From Sulfurivermis fontis (GTDB taxonomy: Bacteria; Pseudomonadota; Gammaproteobacteria; Thiohalomonadales; Thiohalomonadaceae): DNA of 64,000 nt. Each line of letters starts with the position of its first letter. The stretch's first letter is position 1. The stretch covers positions 798,501 through 862,500 of the forward strand of contig NZ_AP018724.1 in the NCBI RefSeq assembly GCF_004001245.1, read 5' to 3'. The notes beneath the pieces are model-generated. The model did no database searches and had not been told where the DNA came from. It was given only the letters and a program-made list of their open reading frames with translations. This document shows positions 1 to 9,109 of the stretch, piece after piece. The position numbers were made by a program, and so were the translations under genes.

Positions 1-1280
<1,280 letters not shown>

Positions 1281-1342
1281 TGCCGGCCGTTTTTTACTGT
1301 CTTAGGTTAGACACAGCCAGCATATAAACGTGGGGAAATGCC

Positions 1343-1669
1343 ATGGGTTTTTTATTTGCTGATGCTTGGGCAGAAACAGTCCACACCACGCAGCAGCCCT
1401 CTCTCTTTGAAGGATTGTTGCCCCTAATTGTTCTTTTCGCTGTATTTTGGTTCTTGTTTGTGCGGCGACGTGGAAAAGCACCAATATCTTTTGACGATTA
1501 CAAGCGTAAGTATCCGAAGCATGTGAGTGAAGGGAAGGTTGGGTGTTATAACTGCGGTGCGCGGGATATTCATATCCAAGTTGCAGAAACTAGCCCACGT
1601 TCTCGAACTAATGTTCATATCTGCCGGCAATGTGGTTCAGAGTTGTATCGCAGCAAAGTAACCCGTTGA
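1343..1669 (+). CDS. YajC-like membrane protein with a C-terminal zinc ribbon, unknown function
   Basis: This 108-residue protein has two parts. Residues 1-43 (MGFLFADAWAETV, then a membrane segment about 24-40, then RRR) are clearly related to the N-terminus of the YajC encoded immediately downstream (MSFFISDAWAEAV). The YajC periplasm/cytosol-facing domain is absent. Residues 50-108 instead carry two CxxC knuckles (C68/C71 and C94/C97), a likely zinc ribbon. The base composition is visibly more AT-rich than the neighbours. It sits between tgt and yajC. I infer a membrane-anchored zinc-ribbon protein that arose from a partial yajC duplication. Any role in Sec function is a guess. Confidence 0.75.
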   Translation: MGFLFADAWAETVHTTQQPSLFEGLLPLIVLFAVFWFLFVRRRGKAPISFDDYKRKYPKHVSEGKVGCYNCGARDIHIQVAETSPRSRTNVHICRQCGSELYRSKVTR

Positions 1670-1704
1670 TTTTATAGAATCTAAATGGTGATTAAGGAGT
1701 TGTT

Positions 1705-2043
1705 ATGAGCTTTTTTATTTCCGACGCTTGGGCCGAAGCCGTACCCGCCGCTGCTCAGCAGGGGAGTCCGTGGGATGTTTTACCGATGTTCGCCATTATG
1801 TTCGTCGTGTTTTACTTCCTGCTCATCCGTCCGCAGCAGAAGCGCGCCAAGGAGCACCGCACCATGGTCGAAAACCTGGCCAAGGGCGACGAGGTGGTGA
1901 CCGGCGGCGGCCTGGTGGGCAAAGTCACCGACCTGGGCGACAACTTCATCGAGGTCGAGGTGGCCGACAATGTGCGCGTCAAGGTGCAGCGCCAGATGCT
2001 GGCCTCCGTCCTGCCCAAGGGAACCATCAAGAGCGGTCTGTAA
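1705..2043 (+). CDS. yajC: Sec translocon accessory protein YajC
   Basis: YajC is the small subunit of the SecDF-YajC accessory complex of the SecYEG translocon in the inner membrane. The 112 residues show one membrane segment (about 27-42, MFAIMFVVFYFLLIRP), the typical RPQQKRAKEH turn, and the conserved KGDEVVTGGGLVGKV cytoplasmic domain. A good ribosome-binding site (AAGGAG, seven bases upstream) supports the ATG at 1705. It is followed by secD and secF in the same direction. Confidence 0.97.
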   Translation: MSFFISDAWAEAVPAAAQQGSPWDVLPMFAIMFVVFYFLLIRPQQKRAKEHRTMVENLAKGDEVVTGGGLVGKVTDLGDNFIEVEVADNVRVKVQRQMLASVLPKGTIKSGL

Positions 2044-2068
2044 TCCCATACAAGAAAAAAAGTATCCC

Positions 2069-2091
2069 GGCCCGCCGCCATGCGGCGGGCC
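2069..2091 (+). promoter_or_regulatory. Perfect hairpin in the yajC-secD spacer
   Basis: GGCCCGCCGC, loop CAT, GCGGCGGGCC: a perfect 10-bp stem ending 15 bases before the secD start. It is not followed by a T run, so it is unlikely to terminate transcription. It could stabilise the upstream mRNA end or tune secD translation. Structure is seen; role is inferred. Confidence 0.5.
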
Positions 2092-2106
2092 CTTGGAGTT
2101 GCATCC

Positions 2107-3966
2107 ATGAACAAATATCCCCTGTGGAAGAATCTGCTCATCGCCCTCGTGCTGCTGGTGGGGGGAGTCTTTGCGCTGCCCAACCTGTACGGCGACGACC
2201 CGTCGGTGCAGGTGTTGGCGAGCCGTGCCGGCAAGGTCGACACGGGCACGCTCGAACGCCTGGAGCAGGTGCTGAAGTCGCAGGGAATCGAACTGAAGCG
2301 TGCCGAACTGCTCGGCGATACCTTGCTGTTGCGCTTTACCGGCACCGAGCCGCAGCTCAAGGCCTACGAGCTGGTGCGCGAGACCCTGGGCAGCAATTAC
2401 TCGGTGGCCCTCAATCTGGCGCCGGCGACGCCGTCCTGGCTGCGTTCGCTCGGAGCCATGCCCATGTACCTGGGCCTGGACCTGCGCGGCGGCGTGCATT
2501 TCCTGATGCAGGTGGACATGGACGCCGCCGTGGCGCAGGCGCTGGAGCGCTATGTCAGCGACTGGCGCACCCTGCTGCGCGACAAGAAGGTGCGCTATCT
2601 GACGGTGGCCAGCAATGCCGGCCGTGTCGAGGCGCGTTTTCGCGATGCCGCCGAGCGCGACCACGCCCAGGAGCTGCTGCACGCGGAATACCGTGATCTG
2701 CTGCTGGAGAGCGCCGAGCGGGACGGCGTGTTTCTGCTGCAGGCCCGTCTGAGCGAAAAAGAGCTGCGCGACATCAAGAAATTCGCCCTGCAGCAGAACA
2801 TCACCACCCTGCGCAACCGCGTCAACGAGCTGGGTGTGGCCGAGCCGGTGATCCAGCAGCAGGGCGACGAGCGCATCGTGGTGCAACTGCCCGGTGTGCA
2901 GGACACCGCACGTGCCAAGGACATCCTCGGCGCCACCGCCACCCTGGAGTACCGCCTGGTAGACGAAGAACACAATGTGGCCGATGCCGTGGCCGGCCGC
3001 GTGCCGCCCGGCAGCCGCCTGTATTACGAGCGCAACGGCCAGCCGATCCTGTTGCAGCGCCAGGTGATCATCACCGGCGACCAGATCATCGATGCCGCCT
3101 CCGGCATCGATTCACAGAGCGGCGGCCCGATGGTCAGCGTCACCCTGGACGGCCAGGGCGCGCGGCGCATGGACAACACCACCCGCGACAACGTCGGCAA
3201 GCGCATGGCGGTGGTGTTCATCGAGACCAAGACCGAAACCAAGACGGTGAACGGTCAGCCGCAGCGTGTGACGTCGCGCACCGAAGAGGTGATCAGCGTG
3301 GCGGTGATACGTGATCGTTTCAGCAAGCGCTTCCAGACCACCGGGCTGGACAGTACCGAGGAGGCGCGCAACCTGGCCCTGCTGCTGCGCGCCGGCGCCC
3401 TGGCGGCGCCGATGGAGATCGTGGAAGAGCGCACCATCGGCCCCAGCCTCGGTCAGGACAACATCGATCAGGGCGTCGCCTCGGTGGTCATCGGCTTTGC
3501 TCTGGTGGTGGTCTTCATGGTGTTCTGGTACCGCGCCTTCGGCCTCATCGCCGACCTGGCGCTGCTGCTCAACCTGGTGCTGATCGTGGCGGTGCTGTCG
3601 CTGTTGCAGGCCACGCTGACCTTGCCCGGGATCGCCGGCATCGTGCTGACGCTGGGCATGGCGGTGGACGCCAACGTGCTGATCTATGAGCGCATCCGTG
3701 AGGAACTGCACAACGGCAATTCGCCGCAGGCCAGCATCAATGCCGGCTACGAGCGCGCCTTTGCCACCATTGCCGATGCCAACATCACCACGCTGATTGC
3801 GGCGGTAGTGCTGTTCGGCTTCGGCACCGGCCCGGTCAAGGGATTTGCCGTGACGCTGTCCATCGGCATCCTCACCTCCATGTTCACCGCCGTGATGGTG
3901 ACCCGTGCGGTGGTGAACCTGACCTACGGTCGCCAGCGTCGTCTGGCCAAGCTGCCGCTGGCCTGA
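2107..3966 (+). CDS. secD: Protein translocase subunit SecD
   Basis: SecD uses the proton motive force with SecF to pull secreted proteins across the inner membrane. The 619-residue protein starts MNKYPLWKNLLIALVLLVGG, an N-terminal membrane helix followed by the NLYGDDPSVQV motif typical of SecD. A large periplasmic domain contains GLDLRGGVHFLMQVD. A C-terminal block of five membrane helices includes LGMAVDANVLIYERIREEL. The ATG at 2107 matches the family start; an in-frame ATG at 2080 lies inside the leader hairpin and is unlikely. It is 11 bases from secF. Confidence 0.97.
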   Translation: MNKYPLWKNLLIALVLLVGGVFALPNLYGDDPSVQVLASRAGKVDTGTLERLEQVLKSQGIELKRAELLGDTLLLRFTGTEPQLKAYELVRETLGSNYSVALNLAPATPSWLRSLGAMPMYLGLDLRGGVHFLMQVDMDAAVAQALERYVSDWRTLLRDKKVRYLTVASNAGRVEARFRDAAERDHAQELLHAEYRDLLLESAERDGVFLLQARLSEKELRDIKKFALQQNITTLRNRVNELGVAEPVIQQQGDERIVVQLPGVQDTARAKDILGATATLEYRLVDEEHNVADAVAGRVPPGSRLYYERNGQPILLQRQVIITGDQIIDAASGIDSQSGGPMVSVTLDGQGARRMDNTTRDNVGKRMAVVFIETKTETKTVNGQPQRVTSRTEEVISVAVIRDRFSKRFQTTGLDSTEEARNLALLLRAGALAAPMEIVEERTIGPSLGQDNIDQGVASVVIGFALVVVFMVFWYRAFGLIADLALLLNLVLIVAVLSLLQATLTLPGIAGIVLTLGMAVDANVLIYERIREELHNGNSPQASINAGYERAFATIADANITTLIAAVVLFGFGTGPVKGFAVTLSIGILTSMFTAVMVTRAVVNLTYGRQRRLAKLPLA

Positions 3967-3977
3967 GGAATTGAATC

Positions 3978-4922
3978 ATGCAAATCTTCTGGAATACCAA
4001 TATCGATTTCCTGGGTCAGCGCAAGCTGGCTATGATGGTGTCCATTCTGTTGTTCGTGGTGTCCATCGGTGCGCTGGTCACCCGCGGTCTCAATCTTGGT
4101 ATCGACTTTACCGGTGGCACACTCATCGAGTTGGCCTACTCCAAGCCGGCAGAGTTGAGTGAGGTGCGTAACACGTTGGTCGCCAGCGGCTATGGCGACT
4201 CTGTGGTACAGCATATCGGCAGCACGCGCGAGGTGATGGTGCGCGTGCCGCCGCGCGAGGGCATGACCTCGGCGACCCTCAGCAACGAGGTACACCGTGC
4301 CTTGGAACAGGCGGCGGGTGAGAAGCTGGATCTGCGCCGTGTCGAGTTCGTCGGTCCGCAGGTGGGCAAGGAACTGCTGGAGAACGGCGGACTTGCGATC
4401 CTGTATGCCCTCATCGGCATCCTGATCTACGTGGCCCTGCGTTTCGAGTACCGTTTGGGGGTCGGCGCCATCATTGCCCTGATCCATGATCCGGTGTTGA
4501 TCCTCGGCTTGTTCGCTCTGTTCCAGTGGAACTTCGACCTGACGGTGCTGGCGGCGATCCTGGCGGTGATCGGCTATTCCCTCAATGACACCATCGTGGT
4601 CTACGACCGCATCCGCGAGAACTTCCGCAAGCTGCGCAAGGCGACGCCGGTGGAGGTGGTCAACGCCTCCATCAACCAGACCCTGTCGCGCACTGTGCTC
4701 ACCTCCGGTACGACCTTGCTGGTGGTACTGGCGCTGGTGATCTTCGGCGGCGAGATGATCCGCGGCTTCGCCATCGCCTTCCTCATCGGCATCCTGGTCG
4801 GCACCTATTCCTCGGTGTATGTCGCCAGCGCCGCCGCCCTGGCCCTGGGCATCAGCAAGGAAAACCTGATGCCGGTGAAGAAGGAAGGCGAGGGGGAGGA
4901 AGAGATGGAGAACCTGCCTTAG
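3978..4922 (+). CDS. secF: Protein translocase subunit SecF
   Basis: SecF is the partner of SecD in the RND-like translocation motor. The 314 residues contain an N-terminal membrane helix, the conserved GIDFTGGTLIEL motif near residue 50, a periplasmic P4-type domain and five C-terminal helices with SLNDTIVVYDRIREN. The C-terminus is acidic (EGEGEEEMENLP). The gene starts 11 bases after secD and is followed by an intrinsic terminator at 4980-5018 that closes the operon. Confidence 0.97.
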   Translation: MQIFWNTNIDFLGQRKLAMMVSILLFVVSIGALVTRGLNLGIDFTGGTLIELAYSKPAELSEVRNTLVASGYGDSVVQHIGSTREVMVRVPPREGMTSATLSNEVHRALEQAAGEKLDLRRVEFVGPQVGKELLENGGLAILYALIGILIYVALRFEYRLGVGAIIALIHDPVLILGLFALFQWNFDLTVLAAILAVIGYSLNDTIVVYDRIRENFRKLRKATPVEVVNASINQTLSRTVLTSGTTLLVVLALVIFGGEMIRGFAIAFLIGILVGTYSSVYVASAAALALGISKENLMPVKKEGEGEEEMENLP

Positions 4923-4979
4923 GCTGCACGGAACCTATCCGGGCAGCCTGGCAAAACGCCGGCCGGCCCGTGACGAAGA

Positions 4980-5018
4980 CACAGGGCCGGGCCGCAAGGT
5001 GCCGGCCCTGTGCTTTTT
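4980..5018 (+). terminator. Intrinsic terminator after secF
   Basis: CACAGGGCCGG and CCGGCCCTGTG form an 11-bp perfect stem around an 11-base loop, followed by CTTTTT. It lies 57 bases after the secF stop and fits the end of the tgt/yajC/secDF transcript. Confidence 0.9.
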
Positions 5019-5056
5019 GTGGCTGGCGAGCAATGAAGTGAGTGAGGAACAATGAA

Positions 5057-5467
5057 ATGACCATGCCCGCAATCAAGATCACCAGCAGCGATTACGATCG
5101 GCTAGATACCCTGCTGGCCCGCCCGCAGTACCGCCACCTGCCGGCGGCAGAGGCCCTGCGCCAGGAGATGGAGCGGGCCGAGGTGGTGGAGCCGGCGCAG
5201 ATGCCGGCCGGGGTGATCACCATGCACTCCACGGCGCGTTGTCTGGAGGAGGGGGAGGGTAGGGAATACGAGCTGACCCTGGTCTATCCGACCGAGGCGG
5301 ACGGTAGCGCCGGGCGCGTCTCGGTGCTGGCGCCGGTGGGCACGGCGATGCTCGGTCTGGCGACGGGGCAGGAGATCGACTGGCCGGGTCCGGGCGGGCA
5401 GGTACTGCGGCTGCGTGTGCTGGCGGTGACCTATCAGCCGGAGGCGGCAGGGGATTTCAATCGCTGA
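5057..5467 (+). CDS. rnk: Regulator of nucleoside diphosphate kinase Rnk (GreA/GreB-like)
   Basis: Rnk is a small RNA-polymerase-binding relative of GreA/GreB that influences Ndk and alginate levels in other gammaproteobacteria. The 136 residues match the family from start (TMPAIKITSSDYDRLDTLL) to the C-terminal Gre-like domain (VSVLAPVGTAMLGLATGQEIDW) and the ending YQPEAAGDF. I chose the ATG at 5057 because GAGGAA lies eight bases upstream; a GTG at 5042 overlaps that ribosome-binding site. It stands alone after the secF terminator. Confidence 0.92.
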   Translation: MTMPAIKITSSDYDRLDTLLARPQYRHLPAAEALRQEMERAEVVEPAQMPAGVITMHSTARCLEEGEGREYELTLVYPTEADGSAGRVSVLAPVGTAMLGLATGQEIDWPGPGGQVLRLRVLAVTYQPEAAGDFNR

Positions 5468-5470
5468 GGT

Positions 5471-5797
5471 TCAGGCGGCGGCGTGCGCATCGTGCGCCGC
5501 CTCGGGAGGCTCGATGGCGATGATCTCGAACACATCGGGACTGCTTTGCCAGGCGTAGCCGCTGGCGAAGTCATCCAGGCCAGCGAGCACCTCGCGCATG
5601 GTGAGTTCGAGCGGGGTGATGGTGTTGATGCGTAGTGCCTGCACGCTGCTGTTCCGTTGCTGAAGTGAATAGTCCTTCAGTTTGTCGGTCGGTGCCCCGG
5701 GAACTTGAGGGTGGGACTCTAGGGAAGGTCTGAATAAGTCCATCCTGGACTTCTCAGACCACGCCAAGCGAAAAGTGTGATTTTCGCTTGGCTTCAT
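5471..5797 (-). pseudogene. Hybrid ORF: MITE-encoded start fused to a hypothetical reading frame
   Basis: This is a 108-codon open frame. Roughly the first 25 codons lie inside MITE copy 1 (MKPSENHTFRLAWSEKSRM), which contains an outward-reading ATG. The rest, including LTMREVLAGLDDFASGYAWQ and EIIAIEPPEAA, looks protein-like but I do not recognise it. It may be a small gene starting internally at a Met near 5607, the remnant of a gene cut by the MITE, or chance. It runs from the end of suhB toward rnk, convergent with rnk and three bases from its stop codon. Confidence 0.3.
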
Positions 5798-5876
5798 TTT
5801 TCAACGACTTATCGTCGTTGAAAAATGGTGGCACATCCCTGTGCCGCGGAAGCTCTGAACTTATTCAGAGCTTCCC
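5722..5876 (-). mobile_element. 155-bp MITE, copy 1 (inverted orientation)
   Basis: The element has terminal inverted repeats GGGAAGGTCTGAATAAGTCC and GGGAAGCTCTGAATAAGTTC (18 of 20 matching) and is flanked on both sides by TA (5720-5721 and 5877-5878). Internally it is a string of hairpins. Copies 2 (12916-13070) and 3 (27631-27785) have the same length of 155 bp in the opposite orientation. TA duplication and short terminal repeats suggest mobilisation by an IS630/Tc1-mariner-type transposase encoded elsewhere. Its last base plus the flanking TA form the suhB stop codon. Confidence 0.85.
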
Positions 5877-6679
5877 TAGCGGCGCAGCGCCTCGGGCAGG
5901 GCCGGTTGGATGGTCTTGAGGATGGCGCCGTGCAGTTTCACATTGCCGCCGACGATGTTGCCGCTGGTGAGAAAGTTCTGGCCACCGGCGAAATCGCTCA
6001 CCACGCCGCCAGCCTCCTGGATCAGCAGGGCGCCGGCCGCCATGTCCCACGGCGACAGGCCGAATTCCCAGAAGCCGTCGAGGCGGCCGGCGGCGACATA
6101 GGCCAGGTCCAGGGCCGCGGAACCGGCGCGGCGGATGTCGGCCACCTTGGGCGCCATGGCGCGGAAGGTGTCCAGATACGGATCGAGCAGGTCCGGCTGG
6201 CGGAAGGGAAAGCCGGTGCCGATGAGGGTGCCTTCCAGTTCGTTGCGGCGCGAGACGCGGATGCGGCGGTTATTGAGCTGGGCGCCGCCGCCGCGGCTGG
6301 CGGTGTACAGGTCCTGGCTCACCGGATCGTAGACCACGGCCTGATCGAGCTGGCCCTTCACCATCAGGGCGATGGAGACGGCGTACTGCGGGAAACCGTG
6401 CAGGAAATTGGTGGTGCCGTCCAACGGGTCGATGATCCACTGGTAGGTTTCGGCGCCCGGCTGCTGACCGCCGCTTTCCTCCGCCAGGATGGCGTGGTGC
6501 GGATAGGCCTTCTGGATGATGGCGATGATTTCCTGTTCGGCGCGGCGATCGACTTCGCTGACGAAGTCGTTGTGCGACTTGCTGGTGACGGTGAGGCCAT
6601 CCACATGTTCGGCGGAACGGGCGATAATGTCGCCGGCCCGGCGCGCTGCGCGGACCGCGATGTTCAGCATGGGGTGCAT
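5876..6679 (-). CDS. suhB: Inositol-1-monophosphatase family protein SuhB
   Basis: SuhB is a magnesium-dependent inositol monophosphatase that in E. coli also joins the rRNA antitermination complex. The 267 residues include the metal-binding signature LAEESGG, WIIDPLDGTTNFLHGFP near residues 80-97, and the C-terminal WDMAAGALLIQEAGG. The ATG at 6679 has GGAG upstream. It diverges from trmJ, a common gammaproteobacterial arrangement. The stop codon TAG is created at the junction with MITE copy 1, so the native C-terminus may have been slightly altered. Confidence 0.95.
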   Translation of the reverse strand: MHPMLNIAVRAARRAGDIIARSAEHVDGLTVTSKSHNDFVSEVDRRAEQEIIAIIQKAYPHHAILAEESGGQQPGAETYQWIIDPLDGTTNFLHGFPQYAVSIALMVKGQLDQAVVYDPVSQDLYTASRGGGAQLNNRRIRVSRRNELEGTLIGTGFPFRQPDLLDPYLDTFRAMAPKVADIRRAGSAALDLAYVAAGRLDGFWEFGLSPWDMAAGALLIQEAGGVVSDFAGGQNFLTSGNIVGGNVKLHGAILKTIQPALPEALRR

Positions 6680-6749
6680 GGAGGCACTCTCCGATTGTCA
6701 AAGAATAAAGAACAGGGAAGGCGCGTATTCTAATGAAAAAAGGCGAACA

Positions 6750-7496
6750 ATGCAGCCTGCCGCAGACAATTTGACGGCTCTGCCGCGCCTGCGCGTGGTG
6801 CTCATCGAGACCAGCCATCCGGGCAATATCGGTGCCGCCGCCCGGGCCATGAAGGTGATGGGCCTGTCGCGCCTGTACCTGGTGCGGCCGCAGCAGTTTC
6901 CCAGCGCCGAGGCCACCGCGCGCGCCTCCGGCGCCGACGATCTGCTCACCCGTGCCGTGGTGTGCGACAGCCTGGACGAGGCCCTGGTCGGTTGTTCCAT
7001 GGTGCTGGGGGCGAGTGCGCGCCTGCGCTCGCTGCCCTGGCCGCTGTCCGACGCGCGCAGCGCGGCGCGACGTGCCGCGACGGCGGCACTGGCCGGCCAG
7101 GAGGTGGCCCTGGTGTTCGGCCGCGAGTGCTCCGGCCTCAGCAACGAGGAGTTGCAGCGCTGTCACTATCTGCTGCACATTCCCGCCAACGCCGATTACA
7201 GTTCGCTCAATCTGGCCGCGGCGGTGCAGGTGGTGAGCTACGAGGTGCGCATGGCCCTGCTCGGCGATGAGCCGCTGGCGCCGGACGAGGGCGACTATGC
7301 CAGTGCCGAGGAGCTGGAGTCGTTTTATGTCCATCTGGAGCAAACCCTCGTCGATATCGGCTTTCTCGACCCGGCCAATCCGCGCCAGGTGATGCGCCGC
7401 CTGCGCCGCCTCTACAACCGTGCACGCACCGAACGGGTCGAGCTGAACATCCTGCGCGGCATCCTCACCGAAACCCAGAAGCGGGTAAGACGGTGA
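6750..7496 (+). CDS. trmJ: tRNA (cytidine/uridine-2'-O-)-methyltransferase TrmJ
   Basis: TrmJ methylates the 2'-OH of position 32 in several tRNAs. The product of 248 residues is a SPOUT-class enzyme: VVLIETSHPGNIGAAARAMK at the N-terminus, VFGRECSGLSNEEL in the SAM-binding knot, SLNLAAAVQVVSYEV, and a C-terminal helical extension typical of TrmJ. I start at ATG 6750, where homology begins; longer in-frame starts would run into suhB. The next gene is cysE, the usual order trmJ-cysE-iscR. Confidence 0.95.
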   Translation: MQPAADNLTALPRLRVVLIETSHPGNIGAAARAMKVMGLSRLYLVRPQQFPSAEATARASGADDLLTRAVVCDSLDEALVGCSMVLGASARLRSLPWPLSDARSAARRAATAALAGQEVALVFGRECSGLSNEELQRCHYLLHIPANADYSSLNLAAAVQVVSYEVRMALLGDEPLAPDEGDYASAEELESFYVHLEQTLVDIGFLDPANPRQVMRRLRRLYNRARTERVELNILRGILTETQKRVRR

Positions 7497-7497
7497 G

Positions 7498-7647
7498 TCC
7501 GCAAATGAACGCGAATGGACGCAAATAATCCCGAAGCGGGAGCCCGAAAGAGCCTGGTTTGATGCCCGGCCGCGGCGTTCACCTGTTCTCGGGGAGCAGC
7601 GTGAAGCGATATGCGAACATTCGCGTTTATTGGCGTTCATTTGCGGA
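7498..7647. repeat. Dispersed hairpin repeat, CCGCAAATGAACGC family, copy 1
   Basis: The left arm TCCGCAAATGAACGCGAATG and the right arm CATTCGCGTTTATTGGCG...TTCATTTGCGGA form a long imperfect inverted repeat in the trmJ-cysE gap. Related copies lie at 13079-13154 and 15075-15202, both inside the isc operon. The arms are conserved while the roughly 90-base centre is not. Confidence 0.8.
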
Positions 7648-7710
7648 TGACTTCTATGCGAGAATGAAGCCGATTCGTTTAATCGGAAATCCCTGACGGT
7701 CTAATCTTCC

Positions 7711-8529
7711 ATGTTCGATACCCTACGCGAGGACATCCGCTGCATCTTCGAGCGCGACCCGGCGGCGCGCAGTACCCTGGAAATCCTCACGGCCTATCCG
7801 GGGCTGCATGCGGTGCTGGTGCACCGCATGAGTCACCGCCTGTGGCACTGGGGCTGGCGCTGGCTGGCACGTGTCCTGTCCCACTTCGCCCGCTGGCTCA
7901 CCGGTATCGAGATCCACCCCGGCGCCACCCTCGGCCGCCGCTTCTTCATCGACCATGGCATGGGCGTGGTGATCGGCGAGACGGCGGTGATCGGTGACGA
8001 CTGCACCCTGTATCACGGTGTCACCCTGGGCGGCACCAGCTGGAACAAGGGCAAGCGCCACCCGACCCTGGGCGACAACGTGGTGGTCGGCGCCGGCGCC
8101 AAGGTGCTCGGTCCCATCACCATCGGCAACGGTGCCCGCGTCGGCTCCAACGCGGTGGTGGTGAAGGACGTGCCGGACGGCGCCACGGTGGTGGGCATCC
8201 CCGGCCGCATCGTCAGCCGCAAGACCGATGAGCACCACGAGCGGCGCCGCGCCATCGCCGAGAAGATCGGCTTCGACGCCTACGGCACCACCCAGGACAT
8301 GCCCGACCCGGTGGCCAACGCCATCAACTGCATGCTGGACCACATCCATGCCATGGACAGCAAGATGGAGGAGATGTGCAAGGGACTGAAGGCGCTGGGG
8401 GCGGAGCTGGGGGACATCCCGGTGCCGCCGCTGGGTTCCTGCGAGATTCGCAGCGGCAGCGAGCCGGCGGGGGGCTGCAAGAGCGCCGAGGAGTGCAGCG
8501 GATGCCCTGCGGAAAGAACGGAAAAATAA
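7711..8529 (+). CDS. cysE: Serine O-acetyltransferase, Isc-associated type
   Basis: CysE acetylates L-serine with acetyl-CoA, the committed step of cysteine synthesis, and so feeds the cysteine desulfurases encoded downstream. The 272-residue protein has a short N-terminal helical part, then the left-handed beta-helix of hexapeptide repeats ([64 protein letters not shown]). It is the shorter epsC-like class, with a C-terminal extension ending in a Cys-rich stretch ([12 protein letters not shown]). It lies directly before the iscR promoter. Confidence 0.93.
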   Translation: MFDTLREDIRCIFERDPAARSTLEILTAYPGLHAVLVHRMSHRLWHWGWRWLARVLSHFARWLTGIEIHPGATLGRRFFIDHGMGVVIGETAVIGDDCTLYHGVTLGGTSWNKGKRHPTLGDNVVVGAGAKVLGPITIGNGARVGSNAVVVKDVPDGATVVGIPGRIVSRKTDEHHERRRAIAEKIGFDAYGTTQDMPDPVANAINCMLDHIHAMDSKMEEMCKGLKALGAELGDIPVPPLGSCEIRSGSEPAGGCKSAEECSGCPAERTEK

Positions 8530-8531
8530 AG

Positions 8532-8560
8532 TTGACTGATTTGCTTGGTATTGCTAAGTT
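8532..8560 (+). promoter_or_regulatory. Putative sigma-70 promoter of the iscR operon
   Basis: TTGACT (8532-8537), a 17-base spacer and TAAGTT (8555-8560), 49 bases upstream of iscR. The -35 is near consensus and the -10 is weak. IscR normally represses its own promoter through sites overlapping these elements. I could not identify a convincing IscR operator by eye. Confidence 0.55.
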
Positions 8561-8608
8561 ACGCGCTACCGACATCCACAACTTTACTGGGTCAATAGGG
8601 ACAAGGCA

Positions 8609-9088
8609 ATGAGGCTGACTACGAAAGGCCGCTACGCGGTCACTGCAATGCTCGACCTGGCTCTCCACTATAAGGATGGCCCCATCACGCTGGCCGATAT
8701 CTCCCAGCGGCAGGGGATCTCCCTGTCTTACCTGGAGCAGCTGTTTTCCAAACTGCGCAAGAACGGGCTGGTCGACTCTGCCCGCGGCCCCGGCGGCGGT
8801 TATCGCCTGAGCCGCGATGCGGCCGAGATCTGCGTCGCCGACGTGATCACCGCGGTGGACGAAAAGGTCGACGCCATGCGCTGCAACGGGCTGGGCAACT
8901 GCCATGAAGACGGTGAGTGCCTGACCCACGAGCTGTGGTGCGACCTCAGCAACCAGATCTATGCCTTCCTGCAGGGGATCAGTCTGGCCAAGCTGGTGGC
9001 ACAGCATCACAACCGTGAGGTGAGCGGCCACAAGCACGAGCACAAGGCGGTGCCGCTGGAGGCAGGCCGCAAGGCTGTCGTCAACTGA
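8609..9088 (+). CDS. iscR: Fe-S cluster-sensing transcription regulator IscR
   Basis: IscR is an Rrf2-family repressor/activator that holds a [2Fe-2S] cluster and adjusts Isc expression to cluster demand. The 159 residues begin [20 protein letters not shown] (winged helix), contain the GPGGGYRL wing, and carry the cluster ligands C92, C98, C104 and H107 at the same positions as in E. coli. A His-rich tail ([14 protein letters not shown]) follows. It is the first gene of the isc operon. Confidence 0.97.
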   Translation: MRLTTKGRYAVTAMLDLALHYKDGPITLADISQRQGISLSYLEQLFSKLRKNGLVDSARGPGGGYRLSRDAAEICVADVITAVDEKVDAMRCNGLGNCHEDGECLTHELWCDLSNQIYAFLQGISLAKLVAQHHNREVSGHKHEHKAVPLEAGRKAVVN

Positions 9089-9109
9089 CAACCGTTGTAG
9101 TCGCAGGCT

